The notes beneath the pieces were generated by a model. The model was not told the origin of the DNA. It ran no database searches and was given only the letters and a program-made list of their open reading frames with translations. From the NCBI GenBank assembly GCA_002083655.1, contig MSXR01000016.1, positions 62,001 through 126,000 on the forward strand: a stretch of DNA of 64,000 nt. Direction: 5' to 3'. The DNA is from Proteobacteria bacterium ST_bin14 (GTDB lineage Bacteria > Pseudomonadota > Alphaproteobacteria > Sphingomonadales > Sphingomonadaceae). The translations under genes and the position numbers were made by a program. Below are positions 7,555-18,838 of the stretch, in pieces (position 1 is the stretch's first letter; every line of letters begins with the position of its first letter).

Positions 7555-9237
7555 CTACCCCAGCACCTCTGCCACCAGATCCTTGCGGCTCAATTTGCCG
7601 ATCATCGTTTTGGGCATGGTTTCGCGCACGACCACGCTATCGACCTGTTCAACCTTGCCGAGTTGCGGGTTGAGCCAGGCGGTGAGCTCGGCACCGGTCG
7701 CCTCGACGCCGTCATTCAGCGTTACATAGGCGCGGGGGTGTTCGCCGCGGTAACTGTCTGGAATGCCGATCACCAGCGCCTCTTTCACCGCCGGGTGTTT
7801 GTACAGCACGGCTTCGATCTGGCTGGGGAATACCTTGAACCCGCCAACCGCGATCATATCCTTCAGCCGATCGACAATCTTGACGAAACCGTCATCGTCG
7901 ATCTGGCCGACATCGCCGGTGCGCAGCCATTTGGTGTCGGCATCGTCGAAGATGAACACATCGGCATCGGCATCGGGCCGGTTCCAATAGCCTTTCATGA
8001 TCTGCGGGCCGGCCACCAATATTTCGCCGGGCTCGCCCGCGCGCACCGGGTGGGCGGGGTTTTCCTTGTCGACCAGGCGGATGCGTGTGGCGGGGAGCGG
8101 CTGGCCGATCGTGCCGGTCTTGCCCTCGCCCAGATACGGGTTGGCGGAAACGACGCCCGATGTTTCGGACAGGCCATAGCCTTCGACCAGCTGCGCGCCG
8201 GTGATCTGCGCAAATTTGGTGCGCAACTCGCCCGGCAGCGGTGCGCCGCCTGAAATGCACACACGCAGGCACGAAAAATCGGTGCGGGTGATTTTGGGAT
8301 GATCGAGCAGCGCCTGATACATGGTCGGCACGCCCGGCAGCGCGGTGGCGCGGGTGCGGGTGATTGCCGCTAGCGCTTGTTCCGCATTGAAACGCGGCAG
8401 CATCACGATGCACCCGCCCGATACAATCGTCCGGTTGAGGACACAGGTATTGGCGAACACATGGAACAACGGCAGCACGCCCAAAATACGGTCTTCCATG
8501 CCGGGCTGGGGATCGATGGCGTTTACTTGCCGGGCATTGGCGCTCAGATTCTGGTGGGTGAGCATCGCGCCCTTGGGGCTGCCCGTGGTGCCGCCGGTAT
8601 ATTGGATCAGCGCGACGTCATTTTCGGGATCGATGGAAGCGGGGGGCAGCTTGCCGTCATTGGCGATCAGCGCGCTGAACGCGGTGATGCGTGGATCATG
8701 GGGCTTGGCGGCCACGTCGTTCCCGCTGAACAACCGGTACAGCGCCGATTTCACCGGCGGCAATGCGCCTGCGATTGATCCGACAACCAGCCGTTCGAGC
8801 GCGCTTTCCTCCAGCACCTTGAGCGCCGTGGGGAGCAAGGCAGACGCAGAAATGGTGAACAGCATGCGCGTGCCCGAATCAGCAACCTGATGCTCAAGTT
8901 CGGCAGCGGTATAGAGCGGCGAGAAATTCACCACCGTCGCGCCCAGTTTCAGGATGCCGTAATAGGCCGCCAGATAATGCGGCACATTGGGCAGGAACAA
9001 CCCGATCCGGTCGCCAGGGCCATATCCAAGCGCGTGCAGCCCCTTTGCCACGCGGTTCGCGCCATCAAGCGTTTCGGCATAGCTGTACCGCCGCCCCATG
9101 AAATCAATCAGCGGCGCTTTACCGTGCTGCTGCGCCGCCTGATCGACCATATCAACCATCGATAAGGGCGGGAAAACCCGGTCCCATGGTCCAGGATGGC
9201 GATAGGCGCTGCGCCAGGCAGTCTCGTGCGTGATCAT
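7555..9237 (-). CDS. Long-chain fatty acid--CoA ligase (AMP-binding family)
   Basis: The 560-residue protein is an ANL-superfamily acyl-CoA synthetase. It carries the AMP/phosphate loop YTGGTTGSPKGAMLTH, the GYGLSETSG motif and the hinge region TGDVGQIDDDGFVKIVDRLKD. The catalytic-lysine region near the C-terminus ends in KTMIGKLSRKDL. Its N-terminus and length match FadD-type enzymes that activate fatty acids for beta-oxidation. It is convergent with blh and stands alone on its strand, with 35 bases between the stops. Chain-length specificity cannot be told. Confidence 0.9.
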   Translation of the reverse strand: MITHETAWRSAYRHPGPWDRVFPPLSMVDMVDQAAQQHGKAPLIDFMGRRYSYAETLDGANRVAKGLHALGYGPGDRIGLFLPNVPHYLAAYYGILKLGATVVNFSPLYTAAELEHQVADSGTRMLFTISASALLPTALKVLEESALERLVVGSIAGALPPVKSALYRLFSGNDVAAKPHDPRITAFSALIANDGKLPPASIDPENDVALIQYTGGTTGSPKGAMLTHQNLSANARQVNAIDPQPGMEDRILGVLPLFHVFANTCVLNRTIVSGGCIVMLPRFNAEQALAAITRTRATALPGVPTMYQALLDHPKITRTDFSCLRVCISGGAPLPGELRTKFAQITGAQLVEGYGLSETSGVVSANPYLGEGKTGTIGQPLPATRIRLVDKENPAHPVRAGEPGEILVAGPQIMKGYWNRPDADADVFIFDDADTKWLRTGDVGQIDDDGFVKIVDRLKDMIAVGGFKVFPSQIEAVLYKHPAVKEALVIGIPDSYRGEHPRAYVTLNDGVEATGAELTAWLNPQLGKVEQVDSVVVRETMPKTMIGKLSRKDLVAEVLG

Positions 9238-9609
9238 TTACACAGGTGTAAGCAACGGCGGAACACCGCGCAAGCGGTACGCGGCGTGCGCGTCAGCAAC
9301 CATTCCAGCAAATCGGGTCCGCCAATCCGACCCACTAATCAGGCCCACTAATCAGGCGAAGCGCTTTGATGTCCAGGTTACCAGCACCGAAAAGGCCATC
9401 AGCCCAATATCGAAAGCAGCGCGCACTTCACGCGGGGTGGGATCACCCACCTGATGCGTGATGATACGAATGTCAGCAGACGGATGCCGCGCCGACATCG
9501 CGACCAGCAACACAGCACATCCAGCCAGAACAACACGACGATTACGCATGGCGAATCGACCTCCTGCAGTCAGGCTTACCTTACTTTATCATGGTAAACA
9601 AGCGTCGGG
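9238..9609. other. Gap of about 370 bases with one small membrane-protein gene
   Basis: The stretch between the acyl-CoA ligase start and the diguanylate cyclase stop holds the small gene at 9352-9549 and the direct repeat CCCACTAATCAGG (about 9331-9355, overlapping copies). Nothing else was recognised. Confidence 0.4.
9352..9549 (-). CDS. Small hypothetical membrane protein
   Basis: This 65-residue open frame starts with an ATG preceded by a strong CAGGAGG Shine-Dalgarno about eight bases upstream, which argues that it is translated. Residues 6-20 are hydrophobic behind two arginines, like a signal anchor, and residues 47-59 form a second hydrophobic segment. I recognise no family. It lies between the diguanylate cyclase and acyl-CoA ligase genes on the same strand. 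Confidence 0.5.
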   Translation of the reverse strand: MRNRRVVLAGCAVLLVAMSARHPSADIRIITHQVGDPTPREVRAAFDIGLMAFSVLVTWTSKRFA

Positions 9610-11307
9610 TCAGGCCGCCATCGCCATATCATATCGCACCCGATCCCGCCCTTCGGTTTTGGCGGCGAACAGCGCGCGATCTGCGCGGCGATACAGCTTC
9701 TTCCAGTCAATCTCGGTCTGAAGCAGCCCGGTACTGGCGCCAATGCTGGCGGTCACGGTCAGATCGAACGGCATTCGTTCTGCGCGCAGCCGCTCCAAAA
9801 TGGCTGTGGCATCAATGGCGCGATCAGCGGGCAACAGGATGGCGAATTCTTCGCCGCCGATGCGCGCCACCAGCGCGTCTTCGGGCACGGATGCGCGCAG
9901 CGCCCGGGCAAAGACGCGCAACACTTCATCACCACCGTCATGGCCGATCGTCTCGTTGACCGCCTTGAAGTGATCAAGATCGGCGATCAGCAGGATGTGA
10001 TCCCCCGCCAGCCCAATCGCGCGGTGGAGGAACGAGCGCCGATTGAGCAAGCCGGTCAGCGGATCGGTATCGGCCAGCGCGCGCGCAGCAAGTTCGCGCA
10101 CCCGCGCATCATCACGCTCGCGGCTGAGCAGGCGGATGCGATAGGAAATGGCGAGTGATGACAGCAATGCCTCGCTCGTCATCGCCAGGATCGTCGAGTT
10201 ATCGACCCAAAAGCTCCATTCGAGAAAGTTAAGCGCGTTGGCGACGCGCAGCCCGGCAAAAAAGATCGGCGTTGCCCAGGCGATCGTGAAAATCCAGAAA
10301 AACTGGCTTCTGGCCCGCCAGGCCCGCCACAGGATCGGCGGAACAAGCGCCACCATGCTGAGGAAGGAGAGCGAGAACATCCAATGCAGATTGCCCGCCT
10401 GCCACGGTATCAGCACGGCAAACAACGTCGCGCTGCCGGTGAGCAGCGAACACGAAACAATGATTGCCGGCGACAGCCAGCCCGCAAACACGCGCGGCTC
10501 AAAATATGTCCGCGCAAACAGCAGCGCGAGGCTTGCCGAGGTGCCCAGCGCCAAATAGTTCAGCCGCACGCGATTAACATCGGGCATATCCGGCCAAATC
10601 CAGGCCAGTACCCCCGATGATGACAGCGCGTACACCGCAAGCGTGCCAATCATTAAGCAATAGATGAGCTGAAACCGGTGCCGCATCGCCTGCCACATGG
10701 CGAGATTTTGGATAATCAGCGTCAGACACAGCCCGCCAAAGGTTGCATATACCGCTGCCATGAACAGGTTGATCTTGGCACTTTCCTGCAGGCTGACAAT
10801 TTCGGGGCCGATCAGGATTCCGCGCAAATTGGCCGATTCATCCACCCGCCACATCAGCTGAACCACCGGGGCGGATCGCGCGGGCAGCACTTGCTCAACA
10901 ATCGCGCCAAGCTGCATGTGCCGCGATGTTGCGGCCCGCGCCATCGGGAGCGCGACGATGGCGCCATCGGCGTAGCGACCAAACAGAGTGGTGCGGTGTT
11001 GCCACGCCGCCGCCGTGCGCACCGCCATGGGGCTGGCGGGGTACGACCATTGCGGCAATGCCGGTGCAATCACCCAAAAGCTGCCCCGGCCGAATTTGGT
11101 CTGGCTGGTCTTGCAGTCAAACCGCGCCAGCGCGGCAAATTGCGTGCGCACCGTATCGCCGGATTCGACTCTTTTAACGCAGGTTTTCAGCGGCGCGTGG
11201 TGCAATGCGCCCTGGGCAGCCGCGGGCAAGCTGCCAAAGCTGGCGGCAAGCGCCCCAAGCAACACCGCGACCATGCGCCCAACAGAGAAGAACCGCCCGA
11301 AATTCAT
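9610..11307 (-). CDS. Membrane diguanylate cyclase with 7TMR-DISM sensor
   Basis: The 565-residue protein begins with a cleavable signal peptide ending near AAAQG (residue 32). An extracytoplasmic sensor region of about 140 residues comes next, then seven membrane helices (about residues 175-380) in the 7TMR-DISM style. The C-terminal GGDEF domain starts at LADTDPLTGLLNRRSF and has the active-site motif RIGGEEF near residue 483. It should make cyclic di-GMP at the inner membrane in response to a periplasmic ligand. No RxxD inhibitory site was noted five residues before the active motif. The gene appears monocistronic. Confidence 0.9.
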   Translation of the reverse strand: MNFGRFFSVGRMVAVLLGALAASFGSLPAAAQGALHHAPLKTCVKRVESGDTVRTQFAALARFDCKTSQTKFGRGSFWVIAPALPQWSYPASPMAVRTAAAWQHRTTLFGRYADGAIVALPMARAATSRHMQLGAIVEQVLPARSAPVVQLMWRVDESANLRGILIGPEIVSLQESAKINLFMAAVYATFGGLCLTLIIQNLAMWQAMRHRFQLIYCLMIGTLAVYALSSSGVLAWIWPDMPDVNRVRLNYLALGTSASLALLFARTYFEPRVFAGWLSPAIIVSCSLLTGSATLFAVLIPWQAGNLHWMFSLSFLSMVALVPPILWRAWRARSQFFWIFTIAWATPIFFAGLRVANALNFLEWSFWVDNSTILAMTSEALLSSLAISYRIRLLSRERDDARVRELAARALADTDPLTGLLNRRSFLHRAIGLAGDHILLIADLDHFKAVNETIGHDGGDEVLRVFARALRASVPEDALVARIGGEEFAILLPADRAIDATAILERLRAERMPFDLTVTASIGASTGLLQTEIDWKKLYRRADRALFAAKTEGRDRVRYDMAMAA

Positions 11308-11380
11308 CCGATCCGGATTAGCTGACTATAGCAAAGATAGTATGAAGATGCGGGGAGAGCGGAGCGGCTGTGCGTCGTTG

Positions 11381-11450
11381 GCCATCTGCCCCGGGCCATC
11401 TGCCCCGGGCCATCTGCCCCGGGCCATCTGCCCCGGGCCATCTGCCTCGG
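11381..11450. repeat. Five tandem copies of a 14-bp GC-rich repeat
   Basis: The unit GCCATCTGCCCCGG is repeated five times without spacers; the fifth copy has one change (CCTCGG for CCCCGG). Fourteen is not a multiple of three, so copies shift reading frame. It lies between the diguanylate cyclase start and the lipoprotein gene set, where repeat number could alter spacing in a promoter region. Confidence 0.9.
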
Positions 11451-11556
11451 GCGAAGTGCTGCTGGCCTGGTCTCGCTCTGCTGAACGGCGCAAGATAAAT
11501 TCGTTTCGCACTCAATAAAGGGTTGACGTTTTCAATAGTCAACGCCAATTTTAACC

Positions 11557-11919
11557 ATGAGTCGTAGTATCGCCATGTGTATTGGCGTGTTGCTGTCGGG
11601 CTGCACCGTGGTTCCCACGAGCGGCCGGGCCGGTGATCATGTTTATCTTGGTTTGGTGCGCGTAAAACTCCCCAAAGCAAACGGGCCGCTTGTCGTGGCC
11701 GATGTAAAAACATTGGGGTTGGGTTTTGACGGGGCCGCTTTTCTGGGCTGGCGAAACAGTAAATTCGTTTACGCCGAGCCTGAGGAATGCCGCGTCATCA
11801 TTGTCGTCCGCGACCGGGCTGATCTGGCCAGTGTCGAGACGATTGTTAAATCAATGGAGGGGGCATGCATTACCGATACGGGCGCATCATCATCACGAGC
11901 ATCGCCGCCGTCACCTTGA
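11557..11919 (+). CDS. Small hypothetical lipoprotein
   Basis: The 120-residue product has a short signal peptide with a lipobox (GVLLSGC, cysteine near residue 16), so it should be lipid-anchored after processing. The mature part has no recognised domain; a VYLGLVRVKLP segment suggests beta structure. Its last 18 codons overlap the next lipoprotein gene in another frame, which suggests translational linkage. Base composition is more AT-rich than the flanking core genes. Confidence 0.65.
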   Translation: MSRSIAMCIGVLLSGCTVVPTSGRAGDHVYLGLVRVKLPKANGPLVVADVKTLGLGFDGAAFLGWRNSKFVYAEPEECRVIIVVRDRADLASVETIVKSMEGACITDTGASSSRASPPSP

Positions 11920-12662
11920 GTGGGTGTACGTCGACGTTACGCCATACGAACTTGCTCGTGTTTGGCACCAACACAACAGGTGGTCTGGAAGTTGGTACCA
12001 ACACCAACCAGATCCCGCGTATTTTGTTCGGTTACACAAGGCAGGAACTGGTGCTCATGCCGCTGCTCGCCAATACACGGGCCCAATCGAGCCAAGGGGG
12101 TGGCGGTAAGCTCATTCCGTGCGGGTTAGAGCCTTCGACAACAGCCAACAATCAGAGCCCGATTCAGGTGGTACCAGAGGGCTGTAAATTCCTTGGACGA
12201 TCGGGCGGTCCAAATGGCGATTATGATACGTATTCGGTATTGGCGAGCTTCGGTGCGGGTGTACAGGCTGGTACAACGGGAGGTAAGTCGAGTGCCAGTG
12301 GTAAGGTAGCGCAATACTTTGCGACCGGGCTTGCTGCGCGTGCTCTTGCTGAAAATGGGGGGGCAGCAGTGATTGCAACTGGCAATCCCGAAGCGGCAGG
12401 CGGAATTCTATCAGAGCAATTAGACTACGCGACCCAAGTTGCTGTGAATTTGGCGGGCGCAGCGGTGGTTACTGACGGCAACCTGCTCGCTCAACTCGCT
12501 AAGCTCGACACCGCTGCCAAATCGGGAACTCGATTTGTAGATGCTTGTAGCGGTCTGACAAAACAGGCCTGCGTCGACGAAATCAGAAAATTTCGAAATC
12601 CCGGCCTTGTTACGATGCAAGCGAGCGCCTGGCCGCTAGCTGCGAACTATGTTTTCCAATGA
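11865..12662 (+). CDS. Hypothetical lipoprotein
   Basis: The 265-residue product has a signal peptide with lipobox TLSGC (cysteine near residue 21) and then no family I recognise. The mature region is rich in glycine, alanine and threonine and has four further cysteines, including a CSGLTKQAC pair that could form a disulfide. The gene overlaps the previous lipoprotein gene by 55 bases and is followed 12 bases later by a third small gene, so the three form a probable operon. Composition is AT-richer than the neighbours, consistent with transfer. Confidence 0.7.
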   Translation: MHYRYGRIIITSIAAVTLSGCTSTLRHTNLLVFGTNTTGGLEVGTNTNQIPRILFGYTRQELVLMPLLANTRAQSSQGGGGKLIPCGLEPSTTANNQSPIQVVPEGCKFLGRSGGPNGDYDTYSVLASFGAGVQAGTTGGKSSASGKVAQYFATGLAARALAENGGAAVIATGNPEAAGGILSEQLDYATQVAVNLAGAAVVTDGNLLAQLAKLDTAAKSGTRFVDACSGLTKQACVDEIRKFRNPGLVTMQASAWPLAANYVFQ

Positions 12663-12674
12663 TGGAGTAAACCC

Positions 12675-12905
12675 ATGGTGCAACAGATAAAGCCTCCTAT
12701 TGGTTATGTATCATTATACGATTCCAAGGAAAAAGCGTTGGCAGTTCGCGACCAATTGCGCAGTAGTGGAAACTTGGCCGAGGCTTTCGGACCAGCCAGC
12801 AAGGTAAGCATCGCCGAAGATTACGGGGATGGAGATGCCAATTTTACATCAAAGCCAGCTGACTCTTGTTTCGTCGTTGTAGCAGCGATGATCCGGCTGA
12901 CCTAA
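12675..12905 (+). CDS. Small hypothetical cytoplasmic protein
   Basis: This 76-residue product has no signal peptide or membrane segment and matches no family I know. It follows the second lipoprotein gene by 12 bases and shares its lower GC content. Its short regular sequence, with a helix-like DSKEKALAVRDQLR, looks like a folded domain. Confidence 0.55.
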   Translation: MVQQIKPPIGYVSLYDSKEKALAVRDQLRSSGNLAEAFGPASKVSIAEDYGDGDANFTSKPADSCFVVVAAMIRLT

Positions 12906-12993
12906 GCAGCGGTAAAAAATTTTTTAATCGATCTGAAATCGATTTTTGTGAAAAGGTGGCTAAGAAAGTAGGTTTAGCTAAGTCTATTGTGTG

Positions 12994-13025
12994 ATGTACC
13001 GCCAGGCACATGCCTGGCGGTACAT
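12994..13025. terminator. 15-bp inverted repeat after clpA, candidate bidirectional terminator
   Basis: ATGTACCGCCAGGCA is followed after two bases by its exact reverse complement. It sits a few bases past the clpA stop and downstream of the small gene ending at 12905. There is no U-tract on either strand, so if it terminates it does so by structure alone. Confidence 0.45.
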
Positions 13026-13029
13026 TCGA

Positions 13030-15345
<2,316 letters not shown>

Positions 15346-15482
15346 TATCGTCTACTCCAAACAGGTCGTCATGGAACGACCCTTTCCAGCTATGTTGGAG
15401 GGCACCGCCCCCGCATCAAGCACTTGACAAATTTCCACCCCGGACAGGTTTTTGAGGGTTAGCCCCGGGAGCGGTTGTTGCA

Positions 15483-15680
15483 TCACCGCCGGAATAACGC
15501 ATCAGCGCTTGCGCGATGGTTAACGGCTTTTGACAAATGTCGCTGGGTGCGCTCGATCTCGGCGGTCAGCGCGGTGATGCGCGCCTCCAGCTCCTCGACC
15601 GAAAAGGGGTCGAGCTCCAGTCGGGCAAGCGCCTCCAGCGGATCGCTCGCCCGACGCGGCAAATTCTCGTCGGGCTCCAT
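15483..15680 (-). CDS. DUF1192 family small protein
   Basis: The 65-residue protein has the pattern LPRRASDPLEALARLELDP followed by a coiled-coil-like FSVEELEARITALTAEI, typical of the alphaproteobacterial DUF1192 family, whose role is unknown. I start at the ATG at 15680 (MEPDENLPRR), which matches family length; the frame is open to 15767, but that start would overlap the divergent oxidoreductase start. It is probably cytoplasmic. Confidence 0.8.
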   Translation of the reverse strand: MEPDENLPRRASDPLEALARLELDPFSVEELEARITALTAEIERTQRHLSKAVNHRASADALFRR

Positions 15681-15765
15681 CTGCGTAACGTTGACCCGCA
15701 CGACCGGCGTGTCAATAAGGCCTTGAGGGCTTTTTGACCGAACACTTGGCAGGGCAACGATATCC

Positions 15766-16791
15766 ATGAGCGCTACTCCCGACGCGATGCCAGATACCGT
15801 GCCAGCAACAATGACGGCGATCGATCCGGCTGCTCCGGGTGGGCCAGAAGTGCTGGTGCCGGTAATCCGCCCGGTGCCGGTGCCGGGGGCTGGCGACGTG
15901 CTGATCCGGGTGGCCGCCGCCGGGGTGAACCGGCCCGATGTGCTTCAGCGCAAGGGAATGTACCCGATGCCGCCCGGCGCGCCCTCTATTCTGGGGCTTG
16001 AGCTGGCGGGGACGGTGGTGGCGCTGGGCGCCGGGGTTGAACGCGAGATGCTGGGCCAGCCAGTATGCGCGCTGGTGGGCGGCGGGGGCTATGCTGACTA
16101 TGCCGTCGCGCCAATTGGCACCTGCCTGCCCGTGCCCGCCGCGCTATCGATGGTAGAGGCTGCGGCGATCCCCGAAACATTGTTCACCGTGTGGACCAAT
16201 GTGTTTGAGCGCGGCTATGCGGCTGAGGGCGACACGATATTGGTGCACGGCGGCACCAGCGGCATTGGCACGATGGCAATTAAGCTGGGCGCGATTTTTG
16301 GCCTGACGGTGATCGTCACGGCTGGGTCGGACGAAAAATGCGCTGCTGCAGTGGCGCTGGGGGCCGCCCACGCGATCAACTACAGTAGTCAGGATTTTGT
16401 GGCGGAGGTGAAGGCCTTTACCGGCGGTGCTGGCTGCGCCGTCGTGCTCGACATGGTCGGCGGGGAGTATGTGCCCCGCAACCTGCAATGCCTGGCCGAT
16501 GATGGCCGCCATGTATCCATCGCCGTGCAGGGCGGGCTGATGGCGACGATTCCGATCTTCGAAGTAATGCGCCGCCGCCTGACGCTGACCGGATCGACGC
16601 TGCGCTCGCGCGACCTGAGCTTCAAATCAATGGTGGCGGATGAACTCGCCCGCAACGTGTGGCCGCATGTAGAGGCAGGGCGGCTGAAACCGGTGATCGA
16701 CAAGACCTTCCCGCTGGCCGAAGCGGCCGCGGCCCATGCCCGGATGGAAGCGGGCGACCATGTGGGCAAGATCGTGCTCACGATGGGGTGA
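15766..16791 (+). CDS. NAD(P)H quinone oxidoreductase (zinc-independent MDR family)
   Basis: The 341-residue protein belongs to the medium-chain dehydrogenase superfamily, PIG3/QOR branch. It has AAGVNRPDVLQRKGMYP near the N-terminus and the nucleotide-binding VHGGTSGIGTMAIKLG near residue 160. It has YSSQDFVAEV and the C-terminal HARMEAGDHVGKIVL. The catalytic and structural zinc cysteines of alcohol dehydrogenases are absent. It reduces quinones or enones with NADPH. The start at 15766 shares its CATG with the alternative start of the divergent DUF1192 gene; an internal ATG at 15811 is also credible and would remove a low-complexity leader. Confidence 0.9.
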   Translation: MSATPDAMPDTVPATMTAIDPAAPGGPEVLVPVIRPVPVPGAGDVLIRVAAAGVNRPDVLQRKGMYPMPPGAPSILGLELAGTVVALGAGVEREMLGQPVCALVGGGGYADYAVAPIGTCLPVPAALSMVEAAAIPETLFTVWTNVFERGYAAEGDTILVHGGTSGIGTMAIKLGAIFGLTVIVTAGSDEKCAAAVALGAAHAINYSSQDFVAEVKAFTGGAGCAVVLDMVGGEYVPRNLQCLADDGRHVSIAVQGGLMATIPIFEVMRRRLTLTGSTLRSRDLSFKSMVADELARNVWPHVEAGRLKPVIDKTFPLAEAAAAHARMEAGDHVGKIVLTMG

Positions 16792-16953
16792 GGGGTAGGG
16801 AGAACCCTTAAAGGCTGCGGGTCAAAGGCGGGCTGGCAAATTGCGGCCTCGTAGGTTCTGTGCCGAATATCAGGAACCAGATGAGCCGGGGTAAATATAC
16901 AGCGGCGCTCTTGGCCCAATGCCTAGACAAAGTCGACTGTAAGTATCTAAAAA

Positions 16954-17922
16954 CTAATGAATAAAAGTACAATTCCCTCGATCTGCACACTCTAAAGCTG
17001 CCGCTTTTCCGTAAGTGTCGCAGGGTTTCGAGCCGATCATTTGAGAAAGCGCTCTCAACGCTTTAATTTTTGCAGTCAAAGTTGCGTAGGCGCGATAGCC
17101 TTGCTTTTTAAATATAGGTGGTACTGGACTCTTTGTGTCATCGGCCAATTCAAATACTGAGTAATCTGGAAGTTTGGATTTGTTCTGTTGGAGAAATTCA
17201 TTCACTCTTTTCTGCCAATCTGCGAAGTCCGTGATTATTTGATCAGAATCTCTGTTGTTTGCAAAATTTTGAGCGATTCCGCTCCCTTCTCCATAGAACC
17301 CTGCAACCTCGCCTAACAAACCTCCCATTTCGCGCATACATGCATTTGTGACCTTGGCCTCTAAAGTCTTTATTTTTATTGTTTTTTCGACCTGCGCAAA
17401 ATCTTTGTCTTCCGTGGTTAGAGAGTTACCTAACTCACGGGTATTCTGACGGCCGGTCGTTTCTGCCCCAGAAATGATTGTGACGCGCTCACGGCCAGTG
17501 TCAGTTTTCTGCGGTTTATCGGTATTAATTGGAGGAACTTCTCGATCTTTATTTAGTGAACTTAGGACTGCTGTTAAATCACGGGCGGTCAGCGCTGGCG
17601 CGCTTTGCTCTAAGGACGGCGTTCTCGTTGCGCCAACGCTCGCATATATTGCGACTAACAATATCGCTATGACCGAAGCGCTGGGCAACCAAAGGCCCGC
17701 GAAGCCCTGACAGCCTTTAATGTAAGAAAGAATCTCTCCCCAATACAGCCAAAGGATGAGAGCTACAGCTAAGCCCGCGATAACTTGAGCGATGACTATT
17801 CCGGTTAGGAACGGAGAAAACACACCGATCACCGCAAGTAGGATCGCGAATGCGCCGGAACCCTTCGGCGTCGTGATAGGGTGCAATGATTCGTCGGGCA
17901 TTTCCGTAACCTGTCGCACCAA
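16954..17922 (-). CDS. Hypothetical inner-membrane protein, AT-rich
   Basis: The 322-residue product has three hydrophobic segments in its first 100 residues (about 24-41, 43-60 and 77-95). A hydrophilic domain of about 220 residues follows, with a charged stretch and four cysteines near the ends. I recognise no family. Codon use is clearly AT-richer than surrounding genes, and both flanks are non-coding, suggesting a laterally acquired single gene. The start at 17922 or the ATG at 17901 are both possible. Confidence 0.65.
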   Translation of the reverse strand: MVRQVTEMPDESLHPITTPKGSGAFAILLAVIGVFSPFLTGIVIAQVIAGLAVALILWLYWGEILSYIKGCQGFAGLWLPSASVIAILLVAIYASVGATRTPSLEQSAPALTARDLTAVLSSLNKDREVPPINTDKPQKTDTGRERVTIISGAETTGRQNTRELGNSLTTEDKDFAQVEKTIKIKTLEAKVTNACMREMGGLLGEVAGFYGEGSGIAQNFANNRDSDQIITDFADWQKRVNEFLQQNKSKLPDYSVFELADDTKSPVPPIFKKQGYRAYATLTAKIKALRALSQMIGSKPCDTYGKAAALECADRGNCTFIH

Positions 17923-18128
17923 GCATCCGGTGTGGAGTCGTTTTTTTTAAAGCACGCCCACAGTTCCTTATTGGAGCGGCGTAACGAGCACGGTTAGTGT
18001 CCGGGATCCGCCCTTAATCATGTGCCGGCCCGCGCTCCACAAGCACAGCTTGGCGGCCCCCTCGATAATTTGCATGGAGGCGGCGATATCGCTGGTTTAG
18101 GGCGAGCGCGCGACAGCAGGAGTGCGCC

Positions 18129-18746
18129 ATGACCGACTTGATCCTCCACGAATACGCCCCGTCCGGAAATTGCTACAAAATCCGGCTCACCGCGGCGCAT
18201 CTGGGGATCGCGCTCGAGCGGCGCGGTTATGATATTCTGGCGGGGGAAACGCGGAAGCCGTCGTTTCTGGCGACCGTCAACGCGAATGGCCGAATCCCCG
18301 TCCTGCAGATCGGGGATCGATTTCTTCCCGAAAGCAACGCGGCGTGTTTCTACCTTGCCGACGGATCGCCGCTAATCCCGGCGGATCGCTTTGCGCGGGC
18401 GGATATGCTGCGTTGGATGTTCTTCGAACAATATAATCACGAACCCAACATCGCGACGCTGCGGTTCTGGCTGGCCTTTGTTGGCGAGCATGCGCTGAGC
18501 GATCTGCAAAAGGCGCAGATTGCGGGCAAAAGAGCAGCGGGGGATGCGGCGCTGGCGCTGATGGACGAGCAGCTGGGCCGAACGCCGTTTCTCGTGGGGG
18601 ACGAGCTGACGCTCGCCGATATTGCGCTTTATGCCTATACGCATGTTGCTGCCGAGGGTGGTTTCGATCTGGTTTCCTATCCCGCCGTGATGGCCTGGAT
18701 CGCGCGGATCGCCGCTATCCCGAATTATATCGGCATTCTCGATTAA
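18129..18746 (+). CDS. Glutathione S-transferase family protein
   Basis: The 205-residue protein has a thioredoxin-like N-terminal domain (MTDLILHEYAPSGNCYKIRL, with the cis-proline motif GRIPVLQIGD and the acidic ESNAACFYLA). An all-helical C-terminal domain follows, with VGDELTLADIALYAYTHVA. That is the standard two-domain GST layout and length. Substrate is unknown. It stands alone on its strand, upstream of the LpxH-like gene. Confidence 0.88.
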   Translation: MTDLILHEYAPSGNCYKIRLTAAHLGIALERRGYDILAGETRKPSFLATVNANGRIPVLQIGDRFLPESNAACFYLADGSPLIPADRFARADMLRWMFFEQYNHEPNIATLRFWLAFVGEHALSDLQKAQIAGKRAAGDAALALMDEQLGRTPFLVGDELTLADIALYAYTHVAAEGGFDLVSYPAVMAWIARIAAIPNYIGILD

Positions 18747-18838
18747 AAAACCCGCGTTTCTGCGGCCCCCAACGATTCGAAATGTAACATAAACGGGGCA
18801 TAGCCGCAGAACCAGCCAATGGTTCTAAGGGTTCGAGC

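Noticed and set aside
11381..11450. CRISPR array
   Set aside because: The repeats are directly joined without spacers and no cas genes are nearby.
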